A stretch of DNA of 64,000 nt, from contig JABSRN010000170.1 in NCBI GenBank assembly GCA_013214025.1, forward strand, positions 1-64,000, read 5' to 3'. This document shows, one piece after another, positions 1-7,637 of this stretch. The notes beneath the pieces are model-generated. The model was not told where the DNA came from. It worked only from the letters and a program-made list of their open reading frames with translations, and searched no databases. The stretch's first letter is position 1, and every line of letters starts with the position of its first letter. Position numbers and translations under genes: made by a program. This DNA comes from Polyangiaceae bacterium. Lineage in GTDB: Bacteria; Myxococcota_A; Polyangia; Polyangiales; Polyangiaceae.

Positions 1-253
1 GGGGGGGAGTCCTAGCGCGGCGGATCGCGGCGCTGTCGAGAGGTTTCAGACACGGGACGCTCAGGACACGAACGGCGATGCCTTGTTCGAGTCGAAGGGC
101 ATCGGCGATGTCGATGACGGCACCGAGAATACTGCCGCTGGTCAGCACCGTGAGAGCCGACATGGTACGAGTGTTGCTCCAGAGGAGCTGGGGCGGCCTG
201 CCGCGGGGCGACGGAGTCACCCCCGCAAACGAAGGAACGTCATGCCTCTCAGC
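1..253 (-). pseudogene. Transketolase C-terminal-like fragment, broken and cut by window edge
   Basis: Reading leftward from just after a TGA at 254-256, this frame is open to the window edge. It contains a stretch typical of transketolase/DXS C-terminal domains: LTVLTSGSILGAVIDIADAL, then VRVLSVPCLKPLDSAAI. The TPP-binding and pyrimidine domains of a full transketolase are missing upstream. The short open frame at 254-421 lies in the same reading frame, separated only by the TGA. It may therefore be a decayed gene, or a standalone C-terminal subunit whose start I cannot place (a GTG lies near 222). No catalytic residues are visible in this piece. Family assignment rests on pattern recognition of about 60 residues. 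Confidence 0.45.
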
Positions 254-421
254 TCAATTGTAGTCCCGACTTCTCACGTCGAAGCCTCTCTTGCGCAGAC
301 CTGAGAGAGCTGTAGCCGTCAGGATCCCTCGTGCGACTTTGAGGTGCTGGTTTAGGATGGCAGCGTAGACGCCGCGGCTCATAGGCTTGTGGAGGAGGTC
401 GGCGATAAGCGGATTCAACAT
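254..421 (-). CDS. Small hypothetical ORF (55 aa), possibly the front of the broken frame
   Basis: An ATG at 421 opens 55 codons ending in TGA at 254. The product is basic, with a segment reading KVARGILTATALSGLRKRGF. It shares its reading frame with the transketolase-like fragment that follows. It could therefore be the front part of one gene interrupted by a nonsense codon, or an unrelated small ORF. I do not recognise it. No convincing ribosome binding site is visible. Confidence 0.25.
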   Translation of the reverse strand: MLNPLIADLLHKPMSRGVYAAILNQHLKVARGILTATALSGLRKRGFDVRSRDYN

Positions 422-463
422 ATCTCGTCCCCCACAGCCAGAGAGGTAGTCGGCCGGTAGAAC

Positions 464-994
464 TTGGCGGTCGGTATGCCCCAGGGCAAATGCACGGTGG
501 TGTTATCCGATGGCCCTAGCCTATTCGCCGATGGCATTCGCCGCATGCAGGAGGCTATCGAGTGCGATGCCCGGCCGAACTACATCGCGTTGGCTTCGGC
601 CGGGCACGCGACCGACGCTGGCGCGACGGAATGGCGGGACACCGCCGAGGACACGCAACAGATGCTTCGCTACTTGCAGGCTCTCCCTGAAGAGAGCGGG
701 ACTGAGATTATTTCAGCCCTGTCTCATCGGACCTCTCATCTTTGCGCGCGGTTTCAGGGGCGAGTCTGGGAGCACATCGAGGTGGTGGGCGATGAATGGC
801 TGAGCGGAAGCGAACACCGCTTCGAAAATATCGTTGATGCGTCCGGGCGAGCACGCCAGCTAATTCAGCGACTTAGCGCGCGACGGGAAATCCTACCGGC
901 TTGTGCGGAGCGCGCGGACAAGGCCGAGCTCGACGCCCAGCCGCCGCCTCCCGTAGACACTTCGCCGGCGAATCTGATGGTATCGCGATTTTGA
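464..994 (+). CDS. Hypothetical protein (176 aa)
   Basis: A frame open from a TTG at 464, with an in-frame ATG at 476 that may be the real start. The product is soluble-looking with mixed polarity, no signal peptide and no membrane segment. It contains three Cys and a Pro-rich stretch near the C-terminus. I recognise no family. Composition resembles a real protein, and no long antisense ORF competes here. It converges on the alpha/beta hydrolase gene, with 3 bases between the two stop codons. Treat as a probable but unproven gene. Confidence 0.4.
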   Translation: MAVGMPQGKCTVVLSDGPSLFADGIRRMQEAIECDARPNYIALASAGHATDAGATEWRDTAEDTQQMLRYLQALPEESGTEIISALSHRTSHLCARFQGRVWEHIEVVGDEWLSGSEHRFENIVDASGRARQLIQRLSARREILPACAERADKAELDAQPPPPVDTSPANLMVSRF

Positions 995-997
995 AGA

Positions 998-1921
998 TCA
1001 GGCGTTGGCGCCGTTGCTGACAGACGAGGTATCCGGGGCGCCTGGGTGCAGCCCTCCGAGGAACTTATCCATGCCCTGGAGGATCTGTTCGGGCTCTTCG
1101 ATCATGGCGAAATGAGAGCCCCCTGCGATAGACAGGAGTTTGGCACCGGGAACCCGGGCCGCGATGTATTCTGACAGCACGGGAGGCAGGATGGAGTCCT
1201 GGGCGCCCGCTATTACCAGGGTGGGGCAGGAGACGTCTGGCATCACATCGTCGGTGTCGTTGTCATCGAGAGCGCAAAGAATCGAGAAGAACACGCGTAG
1301 ATCATTGCCGAGCCAGCTTTGCACGAGCCCGCTCATGCTTCCGATCTCGATGTTGGGACCGACAAGCCCGAGCTTACGAGTGACACGAGCGAAGGGGCGC
1401 AGCAGCGTCTGTTTGGCGATCTTTCGACCGGCTCTGCCGAAGCCGTCGCCGCGCATGGAGAGTTTCGCGCAGCCGTCGTACTTGAGCTCTTGAACCTTCT
1501 TGGGCTCGACCAATTTCCGACCGTTCTTGCCCGATGAGCCCTGCATCAAGACCATGGCATCGACCCGGTCTTGGTGATCGCGGCAGGTCTCAAGACAGAT
1601 CTGCACACCCATGCTCCAGGCGACGAAGGTGGCGCTCTCGATCTTCAGGTGATCGAGCAGGCCGATTAGATCAGCGACCTGGTTGGGTACTGAGTAAGCG
1701 TTGATACTGGGCGCTGGACCTGAGCTGTAGAGCCCGCGGTAGTCCCAGTTCACGATGCGGTAGTCCTTGCCGTAGCGCCGCAGGATATGATGCCAAATGG
1801 CGCGATTGCCGCCCCAGCCGTTCGCCAAGACCATGACCGGTCCGTCGGCTTTGCCGCCCGTAAAGTAGCCGATGCGGGTGCCGTCAAAAGAAACAAACTC
1901 GTGCTGCTCTAAATCAATCAT
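998..1921 (-). CDS. Alpha/beta-fold hydrolase
   Basis: A 307-residue alpha/beta hydrolase, presumably an esterase or lipase-like enzyme acting on a carbon-ester substrate in the cytoplasm; no signal peptide is seen. The oxyanion region reads LANGWGGN at 32-39. The nucleophile elbow is AWSMG (Ser103), with Ala where most members carry Gly in GxSxG. The acid is probably the Asp in AGAQDSILPP, and the catalytic His is in GGSHFAM near residue 267. An AGAAGG ribosome binding site precedes the ATG at 1921. It lies 74 bases downstream of the crotonase gene on the same strand, so the two are probably co-transcribed in lipid or acyl-CoA metabolism. Substrate cannot be read from sequence. Confidence 0.85.
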   Translation of the reverse strand: MIDLEQHEFVSFDGTRIGYFTGGKADGPVMVLANGWGGNRAIWHHILRRYGKDYRIVNWDYRGLYSSGPAPSINAYSVPNQVADLIGLLDHLKIESATFVAWSMGVQICLETCRDHQDRVDAMVLMQGSSGKNGRKLVEPKKVQELKYDGCAKLSMRGDGFGRAGRKIAKQTLLRPFARVTRKLGLVGPNIEIGSMSGLVQSWLGNDLRVFFSILCALDDNDTDDVMPDVSCPTLVIAGAQDSILPPVLSEYIAARVPGAKLLSIAGGSHFAMIEEPEQILQGMDKFLGGLHPGAPDTSSVSNGANA

Positions 1922-1995
1922 GGAAACCTTCTGGAGCTGGTGCTGAGGGCTGTGGAGCGGAGGGGTGGGGGGCGGAGCAACTGTGGTGCCGGGGC

Positions 1996-2706
1996 TCAGT
2001 CAGGAGTGGGGAGTTCGAAGTCCGCGAGATCGGCTTCGAGGGTGTCGAGAATTTCTTTCACGATCGCGCTGCGTTTCTTTTTCTTGGCATCACCAAAGAC
2101 AGGGCTGGGCAACTGGCACAACTGCTCGGCTTTGGCGGTGGCCGCTTCAATGATCTTTTCGGGTTCTACGACTTCGTCGATCAAGCCGGCTTCGACCGCG
2201 ACCTCGGGCGTGAAGATCTCGGAGAGCAAGGCGGAGCGAGTAAAATAATGGGACGCCATCCGTTGCTCCATCAACGCCGTCAAGAAGAACGGAGCGGGCA
2301 GGCCGATGGCGATCTCGTTGAAGCCGAGCTTGAACTTGCCGGTAATGCCGATGCGGTAATCGCCGGCCAAGAGGAATACGCCTCCTGCGGCCAAGGCGTG
2401 GCCGGTGCAAGCCATGACGACGGGGCGCGGGTGAAGATAGAGCCGGGTTGTCATCTTGGCGCCGGCGGCACAAAGCGCCTGGGCGTTGGATTTGCCTTTC
2501 GCCATTTCGTTGAGATCGAAGCCGGCGCTGAACTTGCCAGGACGACCGATGAGCAGCACGGCGCCGGCGTTGTCTTTCTCGGATTGGTCGAGAGCCGCGG
2601 TGAGGCCATTAATCATCGCGTAGCCGACGGCGTTGGCCTTGCCGTCGTCCAGCTGAATGACAGCGACATTGTTCTCAAGTTTGTACGTTACCGGTCCGTC
2701 GTCCAT
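1996..2706 (-). CDS. Enoyl-CoA hydratase/isomerase family protein (crotonase fold)
   Basis: About 236 residues of crotonase fold. The CoA/oxyanion-hole segment reads GKFSAGFDLNEM, and the second glycine-rich segment is CTGHALAAGGVFLLAGDYRI. Family members hydrate or isomerise enoyl-CoA esters in beta-oxidation-like pathways. The acidic catalytic pair of classical hydratases is not obvious here, so isomerase or another crotonase activity is possible. I chose the ATG at 2706 (MDDGPVTYKLEN), which starts just before the first beta strand. The frame extends to a TTG at 2742. The gene runs away from the DUF35/thiolase pair, leaving a 216-base divergent promoter region at 2707-2922. Confidence 0.85.
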   Translation of the reverse strand: MDDGPVTYKLENNVAVIQLDDGKANAVGYAMINGLTAALDQSEKDNAGAVLLIGRPGKFSAGFDLNEMAKGKSNAQALCAAGAKMTTRLYLHPRPVVMACTGHALAAGGVFLLAGDYRIGITGKFKLGFNEIAIGLPAPFFLTALMEQRMASHYFTRSALLSEIFTPEVAVEAGLIDEVVEPEKIIEAATAKAEQLCQLPSPVFGDAKKKKRSAIVKEILDTLEADLADFELPTPD

Positions 2707-2922
2707 CTCTTGTTCAGCCTTTGTCGTGAGTGTTTCGCCCAATTTGGGGGCCGAAAGCTGCGTCGGTGGCGGGGAGGAAGCCTCCGGTTTCCTGGGATAG
2801 TGGAACTGCGGGCCGCTTCCAAGGGATTGTGCCTAATCTTGAGCCAGGGCGCCCGAAAGTGACATGACTCTGGGGCGATTCGGCGTTATGTCCCATCCCC
2901 CCGAAAGCCAAGGAGAATCACA

Positions 2923-3348
2923 GTGGCAGGCAAGCAGATCCCAGTACATCCCGGGCTCTTTACCGAGGGCAAGTCCCCGCAATTGGTCGGCAGCAAATGC
3001 GCCGATTGTTCCGAGGTGACGTTCCCCAAACAGAGCAGTTGTCCGAAATGCACCAGCGAGAAAGCGGAAGAGATCCTGCTGTCCCGCAAAGGCACTTTGT
3101 GGACCTGGACCATTCAGCATTTTGCGCCACCTTCTCCGCCCTACGATGGCCCCCAGGGAGATGATTTTGTCCCCTACGGCGTCGGTTACATCGAGCTCGA
3201 AGAGGGCGTGCGTGTCGAATCCCGGTTGACCATCAACGATGAGAAGCTGTTCAAAATCGGCATGACGATGGAACTTGGCATCGAAAAGTACCGCACGGAC
3301 GCCGATGGCAACGACGTCATGACATTTGTTTTCCAGCCCGCCAGCTGA
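2923..3348 (+). CDS. DUF35 Zn-ribbon / OB-fold protein, thiolase partner
   Basis: A 141-residue protein with an N-terminal rubredoxin-like zinc ribbon (C-A-D-C near 27-30 and CPKC near 40-43) followed by an OB-fold, the ChsH2/DUF35 architecture. Such proteins bind CoA and form obligate complexes with SCP-x-type thiolases or aldolases such as Ltp2 in steroid side-chain degradation. The start is a GTG preceded by GGAGAATCACA. It ends 27 bases before the SCP-x-like thiolase, the expected partner, so the two almost certainly form an operon and complex. The link to steroid substrates is by analogy only. Confidence 0.85.
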   Translation: MAGKQIPVHPGLFTEGKSPQLVGSKCADCSEVTFPKQSSCPKCTSEKAEEILLSRKGTLWTWTIQHFAPPSPPYDGPQGDDFVPYGVGYIELEEGVRVESRLTINDEKLFKIGMTMELGIEKYRTDADGNDVMTFVFQPAS

Positions 3349-3375
3349 AGCTGACATCAACGAAAAGATAAAGTC

Positions 3376-4530
3376 ATGAGTAGCGACGATATTGCAATCA
3401 TCGGAATCGGTCTCCACCCCTTCGGCCGCCACGAAGCCACCACCATCGAAATGGGTGTGATGGCAGCGAACATGGCGTTGAAAGACGCCGGCATTAACTG
3501 GAAAGACGTCGACTTGGCGTGCGCCGGTAGCTTGGAAGTGATCCAGCCGGACACCATGATCAAGTACATGGGCCTGACGGGCATCCCGTTCACGACCCTG
3601 TTCAACGGTTGTGCCACCGGCGGTAACCTGATGCGCACCACGGCCAACGGCATCCTCGCCGGCGATGGAGATATCGGCATTGCGGTGGGCATGGACAAAC
3701 ACCCCCGCGGTGCGTTCTCGGTCGGTAGCACCATGGCGGGTTTGGGTTTGCCGGAGTGGTACGGCAACACCGGCTTGGCCGTGAACCCGCAGTTCTTTTC
3801 CATGAAGACCATGCGCTACATGCACGACTTCGGCATCACCGACGAGTGTCTGAGCCTCTGTGCCCAAAAGGCCTTCGAAAACGGCTCGCGCAACGAGCAG
3901 GCATGGCGCCGTAAGGCCCTCAGCTTCGATGAGATCGCCAACAGTCAGATGGTGACGAACCCGCTGCGCAAGCGCCACTTCTGTTCACCCAGTGAGGGAG
4001 CGGCGGCCGTGGTGATTTGCCGAGCCGACGTCGCGAAGAAGTACACGACCAAGCCCATCTACGTGAAAGCGAACGTCTTCAAGACGCGGCTGCACGGCTC
4101 CTTCGAGGTGCTCGCCCCGGCGACGCCGACCGCGAGGCTGCCGGCGCCTTCCGTACAGGCTTCCCAGGCCGCGTTCGAAAAGGCCGGTGTAGGCCCCGAG
4201 GACATCGGTGTCGCCCAGCTTCAGGACACTGAGGTCGGCCACGAGATCATGCACATGGCAGAGAATGGCTTCTGTAGAGACGGCGAGCAAGAGAAGCTCA
4301 TCCGTGAAGGCCAAACGAAAATCGAAGGCAAGATCCCCGTCAACACGGACGGCGGCTTGCTCGCCAACGGCGAGCCGGTCGGGGCCTCAGGTCTGCGTCA
4401 AATCTACGAAGTGGCCTTACAGCTTCGAGGTGATGCGACGGGCCGTCAGGTTCCGAACCATCCCAAGGCCGGTTACACCCATGTGTACGGTTTCCCGGGA
4501 GTCAGCTGCGTAACGGTGCTTTCTCGCTAG
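3376..4530 (+). CDS. SCP-x/Ltp2-like thiolase-fold protein
   Basis: A 384-residue thiolase-superfamily protein. It keeps the N-terminal nucleophile position (Cys79 in FNGCATGGN). The two C-terminal motifs of true thiolases are altered: GHPxGATG reads NGEPVGASG, with Glu in place of His, and there is no CxGGG motif. The C-terminus ends in GFPGVSCVTVLSR. This pattern matches the lipid-transfer-protein thiolase-like group, where members paired with DUF35 proteins act as retro-aldolases on sterol side-chain CoA esters. Actual C-C cleaving activity is inferred. It lies directly downstream of the DUF35 gene. A strong terminator follows at 4585. Confidence 0.8.
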   Translation: MSSDDIAIIGIGLHPFGRHEATTIEMGVMAANMALKDAGINWKDVDLACAGSLEVIQPDTMIKYMGLTGIPFTTLFNGCATGGNLMRTTANGILAGDGDIGIAVGMDKHPRGAFSVGSTMAGLGLPEWYGNTGLAVNPQFFSMKTMRYMHDFGITDECLSLCAQKAFENGSRNEQAWRRKALSFDEIANSQMVTNPLRKRHFCSPSEGAAAVVICRADVAKKYTTKPIYVKANVFKTRLHGSFEVLAPATPTARLPAPSVQASQAAFEKAGVGPEDIGVAQLQDTEVGHEIMHMAENGFCRDGEQEKLIREGQTKIEGKIPVNTDGGLLANGEPVGASGLRQIYEVALQLRGDATGRQVPNHPKAGYTHVYGFPGVSCVTVLSR

Positions 4531-4584
4531 AGCTGGCCCGTTAGTACCGCCCTGACCAATGCTCGGTGAGCCATCGCCGATCGC

Positions 4585-4620
4585 AACGCCTCAGCCCCTC
4601 GGCTGGGGCGTTGTCGTTTT
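4585..4620 (+). terminator. Rho-independent terminator after the DUF35/thiolase pair
   Basis: The stem AACGCC-t-CAGCC pairs with GGCTG-g-GGCGTT around a CCTC loop, followed by TTGTCGTTTT. It lies 55 bases past the thiolase stop codon. The rest of the 4531-4806 gap shows no gene. Confidence 0.75.
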
Positions 4621-4806
4621 GTGCCGAAACTGGTGTGGCGTTCAGCTCGTGCTGACGGGAAGCAGACCAAAAAGGGGTTCTGGTGGTCTCCCGGCCTGGG
4701 GTTGCCGACTTTAGCGGACAGGATCGCTGGCCGTAGGGGCGCAGGGCTTGCGGTAGGTAGCCTGAGAAACTAAGTTTCGCCCGGATATTAACGGAGGATA
4801 TACGGC

Positions 4807-6039
4807 ATGGCCGACGCATTCATCATTGACGCAGTTCGAACTCCCCGCGGTCGCGGCAAAGCCGAGGTCGGTGCCCTCAGTGGCATTCACCCCCAAGAGC
4901 TCATGGGGCAGACGCTGAACGAGCTCGCTAAGCGTACCGATCTAAAGAAAGAGGACGTCGAAGACTTTGTCGCCGGCACCGTCTCTCAGGTCAAGGACCA
5001 GGGCGCCTGCATTGCTCGTAACTCAGTACTCGCGGCTCAGTGGCCCCAAACGGTGACCGGCGTATCCCTCAATCGTTTTTGCGGCTCCGGTCTGCAGGCG
5101 GTCAACTTTGCAGCCATGGGTGTGATGAGTGGCATGCAAGATCTCGTCGTCGGTGGCGGTGTAGAGAGCATGTCACGCGTTTCCTTAGGGGCTGACGGCG
5201 GCGGCATGGACGGCAACAACGAAAAGCTCCGGGAGCATACCTTCCAGGTGCTTCAGGGAATTAGCGCCGACTTGATCGCGACCCTCGATGGCACCAGCCG
5301 CGAAGAGGTGGACGCGTTCGCCGCTGAGAGTCAGCGCAAAGCAGACGTCGCCATTCAAGATGGCCGCTTCGCCAAGAGCATGTTCCCCGTGTTGGACAAC
5401 GACGGCAAAGTCGCTCTCGAAAAAGACGAGCACCCGCGTCCCAGCACTACTGCCGAGAAGCTCGCCGGCCTCAAGCCGTCGTTCGTCGGAATGGGTTCGG
5501 CACCGCTCGGCCCCAACGGCGAGACCATGGACGAGATCGCTCTCGCCAAGTACCCCGAGGCGGGCAAAATCAATCACGTGCATCATGCCGGCAATTCCAG
5601 CGGAGTGGTCGACGGAGCCGCTGCCATTCTTCTGGCATCCGAGGCCTACATTAAAAGTAGCGGCCTCAAGGCGCGGGCGAAGATTCGCGCCATGGCCACC
5701 AAGGGCGCAGAGCCCATCATCATGTTGACGGCACCGACCCCGGCTTCCGAAGAAGCTCTGAAGAAGGCCGGCATGAAGGTCTCCGACATCGATCTCTGGG
5801 AGATCAACGAAGCCTTCGCCTGTGTGCCGATCAATACCATCAAGCGCATGGGAATCGATCCCAGCAAGGTCAACGTGAACGGTGGCGCTATCGCTTTGGG
5901 TCACCCCCTCGGTGCCACAGGCGCCATGTTGCTCAACACCGCTCTTGATGAGCTGGAGCGACAGGACAAGTCCACGGCGCTCATCACGCTATGCATCGGT
6001 GGCGGCATGGGCGTCGCGACCATCATCGAACGCGTCTGA
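4807..6039 (+). CDS. Acetyl-CoA C-acyltransferase (thiolase)
   Basis: A 410-residue classical thiolase that cleaves or forms beta-ketoacyl-CoA with CoA. All catalytic landmarks are present: nucleophilic Cys in [10 protein letters not shown] (about residue 92), [20 protein letters not shown] with the catalytic His, and CIGGGMG with the second Cys. Length is normal for FadA/AcAT types. The ATG follows a good CGGAGG ribosome binding site at 4792-4797. It has its own upstream gap and a strong terminator at 6078, so it is probably transcribed alone. It would supply the final step of beta-oxidation, or acetoacetyl-CoA for isoprenoid or polyhydroxyalkanoate synthesis; sequence alone does not decide. 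Confidence 0.92.
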   Translation: MADAFIIDAVRTPRGRGKAEVGALSGIHPQELMGQTLNELAKRTDLKKEDVEDFVAGTVSQVKDQGACIARNSVLAAQWPQTVTGVSLNRFCGSGLQAVNFAAMGVMSGMQDLVVGGGVESMSRVSLGADGGGMDGNNEKLREHTFQVLQGISADLIATLDGTSREEVDAFAAESQRKADVAIQDGRFAKSMFPVLDNDGKVALEKDEHPRPSTTAEKLAGLKPSFVGMGSAPLGPNGETMDEIALAKYPEAGKINHVHHAGNSSGVVDGAAAILLASEAYIKSSGLKARAKIRAMATKGAEPIIMLTAPTPASEEALKKAGMKVSDIDLWEINEAFACVPINTIKRMGIDPSKVNVNGGAIALGHPLGATGAMLLNTALDELERQDKSTALITLCIGGGMGVATIIERV

Positions 6040-6076
6040 GCGGGGCTGCTAGACTGCGGCTGTCAGTTCCAAAACA

Positions 6077-6115
6077 AGCAACTAGGCCCGGCGAACGTCG
6101 GGCTTAGTTGCTTTG
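6077..6115 (+). terminator. Strong terminator after the thiolase gene
   Basis: A long stem, AGCAACTA-g-GCCCG paired with CGGGC-t-TAGTTGCT around GCGAACGT, followed by TTTG. It begins 38 bases after the thiolase stop codon. It is nearly symmetric, so it may also end transcription arriving from the right. Confidence 0.8.
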
Positions 6116-6186
6116 TGCAGACTTGGAGAGGCCGGGGCGTTCTAGCTTTTCTGGGATCTTGTCCCGATCAGCACGGCGGTATCCGA

Positions 6187-7487
6187 TCAGCGGCGATAGC
6201 GCGCGGGATCGAGCCCAGCTCGCTTGAACCACCGGTAGAGCTGCGCTCTAGGTTTACCAACGGCGTCAGCGGCTGCGCTCACGTTGCCTGCGTGGTCAGA
6301 GAGTAGGCTCTCCAGCTCGTGCCTGTTCGGAATCGACGACGACAGCCCGGGGGAGTTTGGTGCGGGGGTGACGCGCTCGTCCGTAGAACCTGCGATCTGC
6401 GGCTTGTTTCGCTGTAGGTAGCTGACGCCTAGCGCTTCATTGGGATCAGCGAGGGCGAAGAACTCGCTGAACACCGATTTTAGCTCGCGAATATTCAGTG
6501 GCCAGTCATAGCAACAGAGGCGTTCGGCCGCCTCGAGCTTGATCTGCAAGGTCTTGCCCAGCTGATCGGCGAAGACGTGGGCGAGGGGAATGATTTGCTC
6601 GCGTCGTTCTCGCAGGGCGGGCAGAGTGAAGCTCGATTGAGCGAGCCGTCCGTAGAGATCTTATCGGAAGGTACCGGCTTCGATGCGGCTGTGAATATCA
6701 ACGTGAGTCGCCGAGATCACTCTCACGTCGACGGCGATCTCGGTGTCGGAACCAACGGCGCGCACTTTCCCTTCTTCCAACACCCGCAGCAGTGCTGGTT
6801 GCAGATCGAGGGGTAAGTCCCCGATTTCATCGAGCATCAGCGTCCCGTCATGTGCGGTTCTGAAAAATCCTTTTCGGGGCTTGTCGCGCCGGAGAACGCT
6901 CCCTTTACATGTCCGAAAAGTTCGGAGGCGATGAGTTGTTTGGGCAGCGCTCCGCAGTTGACTGAGATCAGCTCCCCCTGTCGCCCGCTGATTTTGTGCA
7001 GCTGCTCGGCAAGGCGCTGTTTTCCGACGCCGGTCTTGCCGTAGATCATCGCACTCTGGGGACTCTGCCCGATCCGCTGGAGCCAAGAGGCTCGGTTCTC
7101 CGCGCCGTCGGTGGGGCTGAATATGAACAGCGAGTTACCGGCGCGGATGACGTCGCAGTCGCACAAGGTGACCGTGCCGTCTTTGGATTCGGGTTCCAGC
7201 CGCATTCCGTTGACGAAGGTGCCATTGCGACTCTTGGCGTCGGCGATTCGAAAGGCGCGGGAGCGGCCGTCATAGGAAATTCGAAAGTGTGTCCGGGAAA
7301 GCCGCGGATCGGCGATGCTGTTGTTACCTCCAGTGTCACGTCCGATGGGGATCAGGGTATCGTCGAGTTCGATGACTCGGCCGAGTCTAGCTGTGTCCGG
7401 GGAAACCACCACATGCAACCCCAGGGATTTCTCCTCTATTCGCCGTGAGGGAGGCTGGTCCTCTATTTCAGTGGTGTTCGATTTCAC
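6187..7487 (-). pseudogene. FHA-domain sigma54-dependent activator, disrupted
   Basis: In order: an FHA domain (IPIGRD..., DPRLSRTHFRI, SRNGTFVNG), an AAA+ sigma54-interaction domain (Walker A YGKTGVGK, loop GAFSGA, Walker B TLMLDEIGDLP), and a C-terminal Fis-type HTH (AGNVSAAADAVGKPRAQLYR). FHA domains bind phosphothreonine, so this would be a kinase-responsive enhancer-binding protein. The gene is broken twice. The frame shifts right after GAFSGATSP near a CCCC run at 6876-6879, consistent with a lost base. An in-frame TAA at 6661-6663 sits where a Lys is expected before DLYGRL. The HTH resumes in the second frame. Either it is a real pseudogene or two base-call errors occurred. The divergent neighbour is a Ser/Thr kinase. 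Confidence 0.85.
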
Positions 7488-7538
7488 GGCTTCAAGGGGC
7501 TTTTCTGCGGATTCGGTCCAATTCTGACACCCGGGGGC

Positions 7539-7572
7539 GATACAAGAATTCTCCCATGACGGGAGTTGTATC
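7539..7572. promoter_or_regulatory. Inverted repeat in the regulator/kinase divergent gap
   Basis: An outer repeat GATACAA...TTGTATC encloses an inner CTCCC-ATGAC-GGGAG. It lies in the 150-base gap between the disrupted sigma54 activator and the divergently transcribed kinase. It could be an operator or an mRNA hairpin in the kinase leader. No promoter boxes are assigned with confidence. Confidence 0.4.
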
Positions 7573-7637
7573 AGAGCTCACCTTTGTCACAAGCCCGCCG
7601 GCGTCGACGGCCCGCAAAAGTGTCAGGATAATCCGGC

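Noticed and set aside
254-256. Selenocysteine UGA in the left-edge frame
   Set aside because: No SECIS-like hairpin directly after the codon and no redox Cys context; a nonsense codon or gene boundary is simpler.
78-304. Two overlapping plus-strand ORFs at the left edge
   Set aside because: They lie opposite the transketolase-like frame and have no recognisable features.
2833-3978. 381-codon minus-strand frame opposite the DUF35 and thiolase genes
   Set aside because: Antisense to two well-supported genes, no recognisable motif.
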